In this document: positions 33,151 to 41,118 of the stretch, one piece after another
How the letters are laid out: the number at the start of each line of letters is the position of its first letter
Position numbering within the stretch: the stretch's first letter is position 1
Assembly (NCBI GenBank): GCA_046566145.1
Contig: JBKHXF010000022.1
Span: 1 to 64,000, forward strand
DNA from: JBKHXF01 sp046566145
Lineage (GTDB): Bacteria; Actinomycetota; Nitriliruptoria; Nitriliruptorales; Nitriliruptoraceae
DNA length: 64,000 bases
Direction: 5' to 3'
Notes under the pieces: model-generated
What the model saw: the letters and a program-made list of their open reading frames with translations, nothing else
Databases searched by the model: none
What the model was told of the DNA's origin: nothing
Made by a program: the position numbers and the translations under genes

Positions 33151-33543
33151 TCAGCCGTGGTCGTGCGGTGCGGTCCGTTCCCGCAGGCACGCCTCGGCCT
33201 CGTCGACCGAGACGTGGCACCAGCAGTCGGCGCTGCACTCGCCGTGGGCCGGCCGGGTCAGTTGCGCGAACGCGCTCTCGAACTCGGCAGCACCCTCGAC
33301 CTCACCGGTCGGAGAGAGCCGGTAGCTGCCGGCCTCGACCGTGAGGAGGCCGTCGGAGACGAGCCGGGCGAGGTAGCCCTCGAGGTGCTCGGCCGGGACG
33401 CCGAGGAAGCGCTCGAGGGTGCTCGGGGTGACCTCCTCGCCCAGGCCCTCGCCCCGCAACCAGAACAACACCTGCAGGATCTCGCTGCGCCAGAAGACCG
33501 TCCTGAGCGCCTCGGACTTGGGTGCGTGCAGTTGTTCCGTCAC
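33151..33543 (-). CDS. Winged-helix protein with a Cys/His-rich tail, possible metal or redox sensor
   Basis: 130 residues from GTG 33543 with AGGAG upstream. The N-terminal region RTVFWRSEILQVLFWLRGEG...TPSTLERFLGV...LEGYLARLVSDGLLTVEAGSYRLSPTG is a winged-helix DNA-binding pattern with the wing at YRLSPTG. The C-terminal part, HGECSADCWCHVSVDEAEACL and a final HDHG, concentrates four Cys and three His, suited to metal or Fe-S binding. It is divergent from the hydrogenase structural genes and shares their 160-nt upstream region, which holds the shared element. No named family recognised. Confidence 0.65.
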   Translation of the reverse strand: MTEQLHAPKSEALRTVFWRSEILQVLFWLRGEGLGEEVTPSTLERFLGVPAEHLEGYLARLVSDGLLTVEAGSYRLSPTGEVEGAAEFESAFAQLTRPAHGECSADCWCHVSVDEAEACLRERTAPHDHG

Positions 33544-33632
33544 GACCTGCTCCTCGTGGGGTGCTCGCCGCGGTGGTGCGAACGGTACGGCGCCGAGGCC
33601 CGCACGGCCCACCCGGCCGAGACGACCGTCCG

Positions 33633-33655
33633 CTAGATGCACTTTACATGTAGGA
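33633..33655 (+). promoter_or_regulatory. Hydrogenase-locus element upstream of the structural genes
   Basis: CTAGATG (33633-33639)-N10-GTAGGA (33650-33655), 50 nt before the small-subunit start and 89 nt from the divergent winged-helix gene. Same spacing as at 38273, 46862, 47844 and 52973. Confidence 0.6.
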
Positions 33656-33705
33656 TGCACCGGGCACGGCGCGCGCGGGACCGCGCCAGGGAGGAGGAGC
33701 CCCGG

Positions 33706-35019
33706 ATGGAGGCCACGAGGACACCGGCGCAGGCGTTGCTGGACCACCTGGGACCGGTCGAGCGCTTCAACCACGAGGACCCGAGCATCGGGGACTTCGG
33801 TCTGGTCAACCGGACCTACATGGAGGACATGGTCACACCCATCGCCTCCGGCGGCATCGGCCCGCTCGAGAAGGTCCATGCGTTCTGGATCGCGGGCATG
33901 TCCTGCGACGGGTGCTCGATCGCCGTGACCAGCGCGACCAACCCGTCGGTCGAGAGCCTCCTGCTGGGCGCTCACCCCGGCATCCCCCAGGTCGTGCTCC
34001 ACCACCCGGTCGTGAACATGGAGGCCGGCCCCAACTACCTCCGGGCCGCCGAGCTCGCCGTCAAGGGCGAACTCGGCGCGCCGTACGTGGTCGTGGTGGA
34101 GGGCTCGCTCGCGGACGAGTTGATCGCGCTGCAGACGGGCGGGTACTTCTCGACCCAGGGCGAGCAGCCCTGGGGCCCCGACGGCGCGCACCGGGGTGTG
34201 ACCGCCGCGGAGTGGATCGCACGGCTCGCACCGGGGGCGGCGGCCATGATCGCCATCGGGACGTGCGCCACGTGGGGCGGGATCCCGGCTGCCGAGGGCA
34301 ACCCGACCGGGGCCATGAGCCTCATGGACTTCCTCGGGCGCGACTACCGCAGCGCGTTCGGCGTGCCGGTCGTCAACATCCCCGGCTGTGCCCCGGTCGG
34401 CGACAACTTCTCGGAGACGGTCGCCGCCGTGCTGTACTTCCTGCAGGGGTTCGGTCCGCTGCCCGAGTTCGACGAGCTCGGCCGGCCGGCGTGGCTGTAC
34501 GGGGAGACCGTCCACCGTCGCTGCACCCGCGGGGCGTACTACGAGGAGGGCTCCTTCACCGACGAGTTCGGGGGACCGGAGTGCCTGGTCGAGATCGGGT
34601 GCTGGGGGCCGGTCGTGAACTGCAACATCACCTCCCGCGGCGCGATCAACGGGCACGGTGGCTGCATGAACTCCGGCGGCGCGTGCATCGGCTGCACCAT
34701 GCCCGGGTTCCCGGACAAGTTCACGCCGTTCTACAAGGCGCCGCCGGGGTCGAAGGTCTCGTCCTCCGTGGCGAAGGTCGTCGGCTCGGTCATGCGTCCG
34801 CTGCGCCGGTTCACCAACGCCCACCTCAACCGGGAGGTGCGCTGGGACGAGGACGGCGGAAGTCCGAGCCCGTGGTCGAAGCACGACGTCGGGCCGAACC
34901 TGCTCGAGGACGTCGCCCACCGCTTCTACGACCGCGCCCGCCGCTCGAACGACACCGGCCGGGTCCGTGGCGGCGAGTGGGGCAAGCAGGACGACCGCCA
35001 GACCGCCGACCGGACCTGA
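33706..35019 (+). CDS. [NiFe]-hydrogenase small subunit
   Basis: 437 residues from ATG 33706, chosen for the strong GGAGGAGGAG upstream; an in-frame ATG at 33637 lies inside the shared promoter element. The proximal-cluster motif is MSCDGCSIAVTSATNPS (Cys67, Cys70). Further cluster ligands are in GTCATWGG, NIPGCAPVGDNF, RRCTRGAYYE, CLVEIGCWGPVVNCNI and GGCMNSGGACIGCTMPGFPDKF. There is no twin-Arg signal, so the enzyme stays on the cytoplasmic side. The last about 80 residues are a basic, poorly conserved tail. Overall similarity is to actinobacterial group 1 uptake enzymes; exact subgroup uncertain. Confidence 0.93.
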   Translation: MEATRTPAQALLDHLGPVERFNHEDPSIGDFGLVNRTYMEDMVTPIASGGIGPLEKVHAFWIAGMSCDGCSIAVTSATNPSVESLLLGAHPGIPQVVLHHPVVNMEAGPNYLRAAELAVKGELGAPYVVVVEGSLADELIALQTGGYFSTQGEQPWGPDGAHRGVTAAEWIARLAPGAAAMIAIGTCATWGGIPAAEGNPTGAMSLMDFLGRDYRSAFGVPVVNIPGCAPVGDNFSETVAAVLYFLQGFGPLPEFDELGRPAWLYGETVHRRCTRGAYYEEGSFTDEFGGPECLVEIGCWGPVVNCNITSRGAINGHGGCMNSGGACIGCTMPGFPDKFTPFYKAPPGSKVSSSVAKVVGSVMRPLRRFTNAHLNREVRWDEDGGSPSPWSKHDVGPNLLEDVAHRFYDRARRSNDTGRVRGGEWGKQDDRQTADRT

Positions 35020-35048
35020 CCCGCCGGGACGACCGCGAGGACCGTGAC

Positions 35049-36947
35049 ATGTGCTTCAAGAACCTCCCGATCGAGTTCGACCGGGGCGGCGTCGCCACGC
35101 TGAAGGGCGGCATCCCCGACCCCTACTCGGTCCAGGTGTCGCGCCCGGACGTGGCCGTCACCGAGGCCGACCGCGAGCGCCAGATCGAGGAACTGATGGC
35201 CCGGCAGGGGCACATCAAGGACATCAACATGGACCCGGTGACGCGGGTCGCCGGCGCGCTGGCGCTGCACGTCACCGCCGACCTCGACGGGGGCCGGTAC
35301 CTCGCGGCCCACTCGCAGGCGACGCTGTTCCGCGGGTACGAGGTGATCCTGATGGGTCGCGACCCGCGCGACGCGATCTTCGTGTCGTCACGGGCGTGCG
35401 GCGTGTGCGGCGGGGTCCACGCGCACGCGGCCGCGTACGCGATCGAGATGGCGATGGGGTTGGCGCCCCCGCCCATGGGGACGGTCGTGCGCAACCTCGG
35501 CGAAGCGGCCGAGATGGGCCTCGACAACCCGCTGCACCTGTACATCCTCGCCGGCCCCGACTACTCCGAGTCGGTCGTGAAGGAGACCAACCCGGAGCTG
35601 TGGCCGAAGGCCGAGCAGTGGCTGTGCCCCGGGTCGGCCGTGCACGGGTTCCGCACCATGGCCGACATCATGGTCGCGCTCAACCCGCTGACCGGGGCGC
35701 TGTACCGGGAGGGACTCGAGTTCACCCGGCTGATGCGCGAGCAGTTCGTCATCCTCCACGGCAAGTACCCGCACCCGCAGACGATCGTCCCCGGCGGCGT
35801 GTCCTCGACGATCACGCTCCAGTCGCTCAACGAGTTCCACTCCCGGCTGGGACGGGCGTTCGACTACGGCAAGCGGCTCGTCGCCATCTGGGACGACATC
35901 ACGGAGTTCTTCTACGAGGCGGACGAGCGCTACCGGCTGGTCGGGACGCGGCCGACGAGCCACATCGACACCGGCTTCTGGGACGACCCGTTCGCGTACG
36001 ACGCGACCTACGAGAACGTCAACGCGTGGGGGTCGCGGCGGTACTCGACCCCGGGTGTGGTCATCGACGGGGAGCTCGTCACGACCCGGCTCACCGACAT
36101 CAACATCGGGTGGGAGGAGTTCGTCGACCACTCCTACTACGAGGACTCGCACACGACCCGCTACTCCTCCGACAGTCTCGGCAACCCCATCAGCCCGTGG
36201 CACCCGTGGAACAAGCGCACGCTGCCCAAGCCCGGCCCGACGAACTGGAAGGACCGCTACACCTGGGCCACCGCCCCGCGGTGGGACCGGCAGGTGGTCG
36301 AGACCGGGGCCTACACCCGGCTGCTGTTGACCGCCCTCGCCCAGGAGCACCCGGCCAACGAGTTCTACGAGGCGACCGGGCACAGCATCCGGATGCGCAT
36401 CCCCAAGGGGGAGGCGCCGGCGATGGAGGTCGAGTGGCACGCCCCCGAGCGGTGGAACGCCTTCGAGCGCAACCGTGCCCGCGCGTACCACTTCGTCTTC
36501 TCGCAGTTGGTGTCGTTCACGGAACTGCTGCGCGCCTACGAGCTGCAGCGAGCCGGTGACACCCGGGTCGCGGCCGTCAAGCCGGAGGAGCTCGACCGGC
36601 ACATCCCGATGGACGAACGGGTGGGCGTGGGCTTCTGGGGCGCCGGCCGCGGCTGGCTGACCCACCACCTGGTGATGGACAAGGGCAAGATCGTCAACTA
36701 CCAGATCTGCACCCCGTCCACCATCAACGCCTCCCCGCGGGACGCGTTCGACCAGATGGGCCCGTACGAGCAGGCCGTGACCAACACCCCCATCCTGGAG
36801 CGGTTCTCGGACCCGTCCGGGTTCACGAGCGTCGACATGCTCCGCGCCATCCGCAGCTTCGACCCGTGCATGCCGTGCACCACCCACGTCCACACCCCGA
36901 AGGGGGTCGTCACGCGTGAGGTGAACACCTGTGCCTGCGGGGTCTGA
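35049..36947 (+). CDS. [NiFe]-hydrogenase large subunit
   Basis: 632 residues from ATG 35049. The L1 motif RACGVCGGVHAHA has Cys117, Cys120 and His124; the L2 motif SFDPCMPCTTHVH has Cys607, Cys610 and His613. These four Cys bind nickel and iron. NMDPVTRVAGALALHV and the long insertion around ENVNAWGSRRYSTPG are typical of group 1 enzymes. The 19 residues after His613 (VHTPKGVVTREVNTCACGV) are the tail expected to be cut off by the maturation protease. It follows the small subunit by 29 nt. Function: H2 oxidation. Confidence 0.95.
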   Translation: MCFKNLPIEFDRGGVATLKGGIPDPYSVQVSRPDVAVTEADRERQIEELMARQGHIKDINMDPVTRVAGALALHVTADLDGGRYLAAHSQATLFRGYEVILMGRDPRDAIFVSSRACGVCGGVHAHAAAYAIEMAMGLAPPPMGTVVRNLGEAAEMGLDNPLHLYILAGPDYSESVVKETNPELWPKAEQWLCPGSAVHGFRTMADIMVALNPLTGALYREGLEFTRLMREQFVILHGKYPHPQTIVPGGVSSTITLQSLNEFHSRLGRAFDYGKRLVAIWDDITEFFYEADERYRLVGTRPTSHIDTGFWDDPFAYDATYENVNAWGSRRYSTPGVVIDGELVTTRLTDINIGWEEFVDHSYYEDSHTTRYSSDSLGNPISPWHPWNKRTLPKPGPTNWKDRYTWATAPRWDRQVVETGAYTRLLLTALAQEHPANEFYEATGHSIRMRIPKGEAPAMEVEWHAPERWNAFERNRARAYHFVFSQLVSFTELLRAYELQRAGDTRVAAVKPEELDRHIPMDERVGVGFWGAGRGWLTHHLVMDKGKIVNYQICTPSTINASPRDAFDQMGPYEQAVTNTPILERFSDPSGFTSVDMLRAIRSFDPCMPCTTHVHTPKGVVTREVNTCACGV

Positions 36948-36959
36948 GCGGCCCCGACG

Positions 36960-37751
36960 GTGACCGGGTCGCGCCCGGCGGGGCTCGTCACGCTCGTCGG
37001 CGGTGTCGGCGAGCTGTACCAACGGGACCTGGACGTGGGCCGGTTGGTGCTTACCGACGTCGCCGACCTCGCCGGCGGTGGGGTGTACGTCGAGGACCTC
37101 TCCTACGGGGCCATCCCGTTCACCCACCGGCTCATGGAGTTGCGTCCCGACGTGCTCGTCCTGGTCGGTGCCGTCCGTCGGGGACGTCGTCCGGGGAGCG
37201 TCGCGCGACGGGTCGTGACGAGCGTCGAGCGGACCGCGCAGGAACTGCAGGGGTCGGTCCGCGACGCGTACGTCGGCTACGTCGACCTCGACCTGGCCGT
37301 CGAGGTCGCCTACGCCCTCGGGCCGCTCCCACGACGGACCGTGCTCGTCGAGGTCGAGCCCAGCGAGACGGGCCCCGGGGACGAGCTCACCCCGGTCGTG
37401 CGCGCGGCGGTCCCCGTGGCCGCCGCCAGCCTGCGGGACGAGGTCGCCCTGGCGCCCCTGTTCGACCTCCACGCGACCATCAGGGAACGTCGCGCCGGCG
37501 CCCCTGCCGGGGACGGGGCCATCGTCCACGCGCTGGACGCCCTCGTCGCGGCCCTCGACGACGTCGATGCGACCTCGGGTCCCGTCGTCGACGCCGGCTG
37601 GGGCAGGGTGTACGCGGCCCGCGACCAGCTGCAGCGAGCCGTCGCCATGGCGAGCCCCGACGGGGCGATGGAGCACACCGACTGGGGCCTGCTCTGGGCC
37701 GCGACCGAGGAGCTCGACCGTCGCCGTGGGTTGCTGCTGCGGGACGTGTGA
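36960..37751 (+). CDS. Divergent hydrogenase-maturation-protease-like protein with C-terminal extension
   Basis: 263 residues from GTG 36960. Residues 1-150 follow the HycI/HyaD fold: LVTLVGGVGELYQRDLDVGRLV (in place of GNxLxxDDGxG), VYVEDLSYG (second metal Asp), LVLVGAVRRGRRPGSVARR, and LPRRTVLVEVEPSETGPGDELTPVV. The region where the third ligand His normally sits reads DAYVGYVDLDLAVEVAYALG, with no His. About 100 further residues form an extra helical domain. It could be an inactive chaperone for the large subunit rather than a protease. It follows the large-subunit gene by 12 nt. Confidence 0.65.
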   Translation: MTGSRPAGLVTLVGGVGELYQRDLDVGRLVLTDVADLAGGGVYVEDLSYGAIPFTHRLMELRPDVLVLVGAVRRGRRPGSVARRVVTSVERTAQELQGSVRDAYVGYVDLDLAVEVAYALGPLPRRTVLVEVEPSETGPGDELTPVVRAAVPVAAASLRDEVALAPLFDLHATIRERRAGAPAGDGAIVHALDALVAALDDVDATSGPVVDAGWGRVYAARDQLQRAVAMASPDGAMEHTDWGLLWAATEELDRRRGLLLRDV

Positions 37752-37818
37752 CACGGGCCGCCGCCGGCGTCCGCCGGGCCCTAGGATGACCGCTCGGTCA
37801 CGTGCCCGGGGGGCGAGC

Positions 37819-38262
37819 GTGGGAGCTGACAGGACGGTCCCGGACGGTCGTGGCGTGCCGCGGGTCATCGGGGTGCACCACCTCAGCCTGTCGGTCACCG
37901 ACCTCGAGCGCAGCGTCGCGTTCTACCGAGACGTGCTCGGGTTCGAGCGGGTCGCGGACCTCACGGGCCCGGGGTTCCTGCGTGCCCGGCTGCGGCACGC
38001 CGGGACCGAGTTCATGCTGACGCTCACGGCGCACGAGGAGGGTCGCGGCGGCCGGTTCGACCCGCGCCGTCCGGGGCTGGACCACGTCGCCTTCTGGCTG
38101 CCGTCGCCCGAGGACGTCGACGCGTTCGCCGTGCGCCTCGACGAACGCGGCATCGAGCGTTCGGCGGTCCGTGTGCACGGCGACCCCCCGGGTGACTCGG
38201 TCGTCCTCCCGTTCAGGGATCCCGACGGGGTGCAGCTGGAGGTCTTCGCCCACACCGGGTAG
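37819..38262 (+). CDS. VOC-superfamily (glyoxalase/bleomycin-resistance-like) protein
   Basis: 147 residues from GTG 37819 (GGGGGCGAG upstream); GTG 37855 is an alternative. Two beta-alpha-beta-beta-beta modules are visible: VHHLSLSVTDLERSVAFYRDVLGFERV and LDHVAFWLPSPEDVDAFAVRL, ending FRDPDGVQLEVFAHTG. The His residues at the head of each module and the final Glu are the usual metal ligands. Substrate unknown; its place inside the hydrogenase locus is unexplained. TAGGAT at 37782 may be its -10 box. Confidence 0.82.
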   Translation: MGADRTVPDGRGVPRVIGVHHLSLSVTDLERSVAFYRDVLGFERVADLTGPGFLRARLRHAGTEFMLTLTAHEEGRGGRFDPRRPGLDHVAFWLPSPEDVDAFAVRLDERGIERSAVRVHGDPPGDSVVLPFRDPDGVQLEVFAHTG

Positions 38263-38272
38263 GCCCCGGGAG

Positions 38273-38295
38273 CTAGATGCTTGGCGCATCTACCT
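38273..38295 (+). promoter_or_regulatory. Hydrogenase-locus element upstream of the second ABC operon
   Basis: CTAGATG (38273-38279)-N10-CTACCT (38290-38295). It also forms a perfect inverted repeat, TAGATGC-N5-GCATCTA (38274-38292). TAGGGT at 38313-38318 is a likely -10 just downstream; the gene starts at 38354. Confidence 0.6.
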
Positions 38296-38353
38296 GCGGG
38301 TTCCACGAACGCCTAGGGTCGTCGACGTTCTGCCGTCGACCGAGGGGGCGTGG

Positions 38354-40144
38354 GTGGAGCGGTCCGGACGAGCGGGGATCGCGACGTCGATCCGGGTCGG
38401 GGCGGCGCTGGCCGCCGTCGTGCTGGTGCCGATCGGTGCGGCCGCCGACGCGGGCAGCACGGTCGTGCGGGTGGGCCTGCACGCGGCGGAGAAGAACCTC
38501 AACCCGTTCATCTCCCCCCAGGCCCTGCCGATCACCCACGACTTCACCATGCTGGTGTACGACACCCTGTTCTGGTCGCAGGCGCGCGTCGACCCCGAAC
38601 CGTGGCTGGCCACGGCCGCCACGCCGTCGGCCGACCAGCGGACGTGGACCGTCGAACTGCGCGACGGGGTCCGCTGGCACGACGGCGAGCCGTTCACCGC
38701 GCACGACGTCGCGTTCACGTTCGAGTACTTCACCGCAATCGCCGGCCCCGGCCGGTACGGGCACCACCTCTACGACCACCCACGGTTCGAGTCCGCCGAG
38801 GTCATCGACGACACCACCGTCGCCCTCACCTTCGCCGAGCCGTTCGCCACCTTCACGCTCCTCCCGGGCGGGGACGTGCCGATCCTCCCGCGCCACGTGT
38901 GGGAGGGGGTCGAGGACCCCGAGAGCGACGCCACGTCCCTGCCGATCGGGACCGGCCCGTACCGGATGGTGTCCTACGACCCCGACACCTCCTACCGGCT
39001 CGAGGCCAACGAGGACTACTTCCTCGGCGCACCCACCGTGGACGTCCTCGAGCTCGACGTCGTGACCGACGCCCAGGCCGCCTTCGCGGCGTTGCGGACC
39101 GGGCAGCTCGACTTCGTCACCCGCAACGTGCCGGCACCGCTGCTCGCTGCCGTGCAGGAGGACCCGGAGCTCGAGCTGATCGAGGGGACGCGGTTCCAGT
39201 CGACCTACCTCATGTTCAACACGCGCAAGCCCGTCCTCGACGACCCCACGGTGCGCAAGGCGATGAGCATGGCGCTCGACCTCGACCGGATGGTCGAGGT
39301 CGTGGAGGGTGGGCTCGCGCGCCCGGGCAACGACACGTGGACGCACCCGGACTCGCCGTGGGCCCACCCGTCGGGCGGGCACGAGTTCGACGTCGCCGCC
39401 GCCAACACGGCGCTCGACCGCGCCGGCTACACGCGCGGGGAGGACGGCACCCGGGTCGCGCCGGACGGGACGCCCTTGCGGTTCGACCTGCTCGTGAACG
39501 TGACGGCCCCGCCGCAGGTGCGCGCCGGCGAGCTGGTGGCGGAGCAACTGTCCGACATCGGCGTCGACATCACGGTCGAGCCGCTCGACCCGCCGGCGAT
39601 CGGCGCGCAGCGTCGCCCCCCCGGACCCGGGGAGGTCCCCCCGGTCGACATGTTCATCGCCGTGTTCGAGGCCCACGCGCACGCGGACCCCGACCACCTG
39701 TTCTTCTTCTTCCACAGCCCCGGCCGCGGGGTGGGGGCCGTGTTCAGCGGGTACGCGAGCCCGGAGTTCGACGCGCTCGTCGAGGAGGCCCTGCCGCTGG
39801 ACGTCGACGGCAAGCGGCCGCTCGTCCACCGCGCCCAGGAGGTGTTCGCCGCGGACGCGCCGGCGGTCACGCTGCTGTACCCGGACGGGAGGTGGGCCTA
39901 CCGCACGGCGGCCTACGACGGCTGGGTCTCGGACCCCGGGCACGGGGTGTTCACGAAGCGGTCGTTCCTCCCCGCCACGGCGGGGGGTGGCGGGACCGGG
40001 ACGGCGGGCAGCGACGCCGACGGGGCGGGCACCGACACGTCGGCGGTGCCCGTCGTCCTCGCCGTCGCCGGGCTCGTGGCGCTGCTCGGCCTCGGCACCA
40101 CCGGGGTGGTGTGGCGTCGCCGCCGGGGGACGGTGGCGGACTGA
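38354..40144 (+). CDS. ABC transporter substrate-binding protein, family 5, with C-terminal membrane anchor
   Basis: 596 residues from GTG 38354. An N-terminal hydrophobic signal (about 10-36) lacks a lipobox Cys. The SBP family 5 body has LNPFISPQALPITHDFTMLVYDTLFW, LRDGVRWHDGEPFTAHDVAFTFEYF, GTGPYRMVSYDPDTSYRLEANEDYF and FRTRK-like YLMFNTRKP. The C-terminus is Gly-rich followed by a transmembrane helix, AVPVVLAVAGLVALLGLGTTGVVWRRRR, so this binding protein is held by its C-terminus rather than by a lipid. It heads a four-gene operon. Nickel or another ligand is possible; unproven. Confidence 0.88.
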   Translation: MERSGRAGIATSIRVGAALAAVVLVPIGAAADAGSTVVRVGLHAAEKNLNPFISPQALPITHDFTMLVYDTLFWSQARVDPEPWLATAATPSADQRTWTVELRDGVRWHDGEPFTAHDVAFTFEYFTAIAGPGRYGHHLYDHPRFESAEVIDDTTVALTFAEPFATFTLLPGGDVPILPRHVWEGVEDPESDATSLPIGTGPYRMVSYDPDTSYRLEANEDYFLGAPTVDVLELDVVTDAQAAFAALRTGQLDFVTRNVPAPLLAAVQEDPELELIEGTRFQSTYLMFNTRKPVLDDPTVRKAMSMALDLDRMVEVVEGGLARPGNDTWTHPDSPWAHPSGGHEFDVAAANTALDRAGYTRGEDGTRVAPDGTPLRFDLLVNVTAPPQVRAGELVAEQLSDIGVDITVEPLDPPAIGAQRRPPGPGEVPPVDMFIAVFEAHAHADPDHLFFFFHSPGRGVGAVFSGYASPEFDALVEEALPLDVDGKRPLVHRAQEVFAADAPAVTLLYPDGRWAYRTAAYDGWVSDPGHGVFTKRSFLPATAGGGGTGTAGSDADGAGTDTSAVPVVLAVAGLVALLGLGTTGVVWRRRRGTVAD

Positions 40145-40146
40145 CC

Positions 40147-41118
40147 GTGCGCAGGACGTTCCGGGTCGGCGGCCAGTACCTGGTCGTGCTCATGACGGTC
40201 ATCGGGCTCAACTTCGCCCTCCCGCGGCTCGCGCCCGGCGACCCCATCGACTACCTCGTCCCGCCCGAGTCGGGGCTCGTGGACCCCGAACTGCGGGACC
40301 GGCTGTCGGAGCGGTACGGGTTGGACGGTGACAACCGGGAGCAGTTCGGCCGGTACCTCTCGGGCCTCGCACGCGGGGACCTCGGCGTGTCGGTCCGGGA
40401 CGGACGCCCCGTCGCAGAGGTGCTCCGCCAACGCATCGGGTGGACGGTCCTGTTGGTGGGAACCGCGGTCGTTGCCTCGACGCTGCTCGGGGTCGTCCTG
40501 GGCTTCTTCGCCGGCTGGCGCCGAGGGTCGGCGTGGGACGTCGCGCTCCTGACGGGCGTCCTCGTCGTCGACGCGTTGCCGGCGTTCTTCGTCGGCCTGC
40601 TGCTGCTGCTCGCGTTCTCGGTCGAGCTGTCGTGGTTCCCCGTGTACGGCGTGAGTTCGGCCGCGGCGGCGGGGGTGCTCACCTGGTCGGCCGACGTGCT
40701 CCACCGGCTGGTCCTGCCGGCCGCGACCCTCACCCTGGCCGGGGTCGGGTCGGTCTTCGTCGTGGCCCGTGCGGCGATGCTGTCCGAGACCGGGGAGGAC
40801 CACCTGTTCGGGGCGCGCGCCAACGGGCTCGACGAGCGGTCGGTGCGGGGACGTGCGCGCCGCAACGCCCTCGTCCCCGTCTCCACCGTGAGCCTGCTCG
40901 GGTTCAGCACGCTCGTCGGCGTGGCCGCCGTCGTCGAGACGGTGTTCGCCTACCCCGGGCTCGGCTCCCTCGCCCTCGACGCGGTCCGGGCCCGGGACTA
41001 CCCGGTGCTCCAGGCCGTGTTCCTGCTGTTCTCCGTGGTCGCGATCGGTGTGAACCTCCTCAACGACCTGCTCTACCCGGTCCTCGACCCGCGGGTCAGA
41101 CGGGTGCACGGCACGTGA
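40147..41118 (+). CDS. ABC transporter permease, DppB/NikB type (second system)
   Basis: 323 residues from GTG 40147, 2 nt after the previous stop. MTVIGLNFALPRLAPGDPIDYL opens the domain, then YGLDGDNREQFGRYLSGLARGDLGVSV; the coupling loop is EDHLFGARANGLDERSVRGRARRNALVPV, and VAAVVETVFAYPGLGSLALDAVRARDYPVLQAVFL ends it. Six transmembrane helices. Overlaps the permease-ATPase fusion gene by 4 nt. Confidence 0.92.
   Translation: MRRTFRVGGQYLVVLMTVIGLNFALPRLAPGDPIDYLVPPESGLVDPELRDRLSERYGLDGDNREQFGRYLSGLARGDLGVSVRDGRPVAEVLRQRIGWTVLLVGTAVVASTLLGVVLGFFAGWRRGSAWDVALLTGVLVVDALPAFFVGLLLLLAFSVELSWFPVYGVSSAAAAGVLTWSADVLHRLVLPAATLTLAGVGSVFVVARAAMLSETGEDHLFGARANGLDERSVRGRARRNALVPVSTVSLLGFSTLVGVAAVVETVFAYPGLGSLALDAVRARDYPVLQAVFLLFSVVAIGVNLLNDLLYPVLDPRVRRVHGT

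Noticed and set aside
33637..33705. Upstream ATG 33637 for the hydrogenase small subunit
   Set aside because: It would place the start inside the shared promoter element and add an Arg-rich stretch; ATG 33706 has a strong ribosome site.
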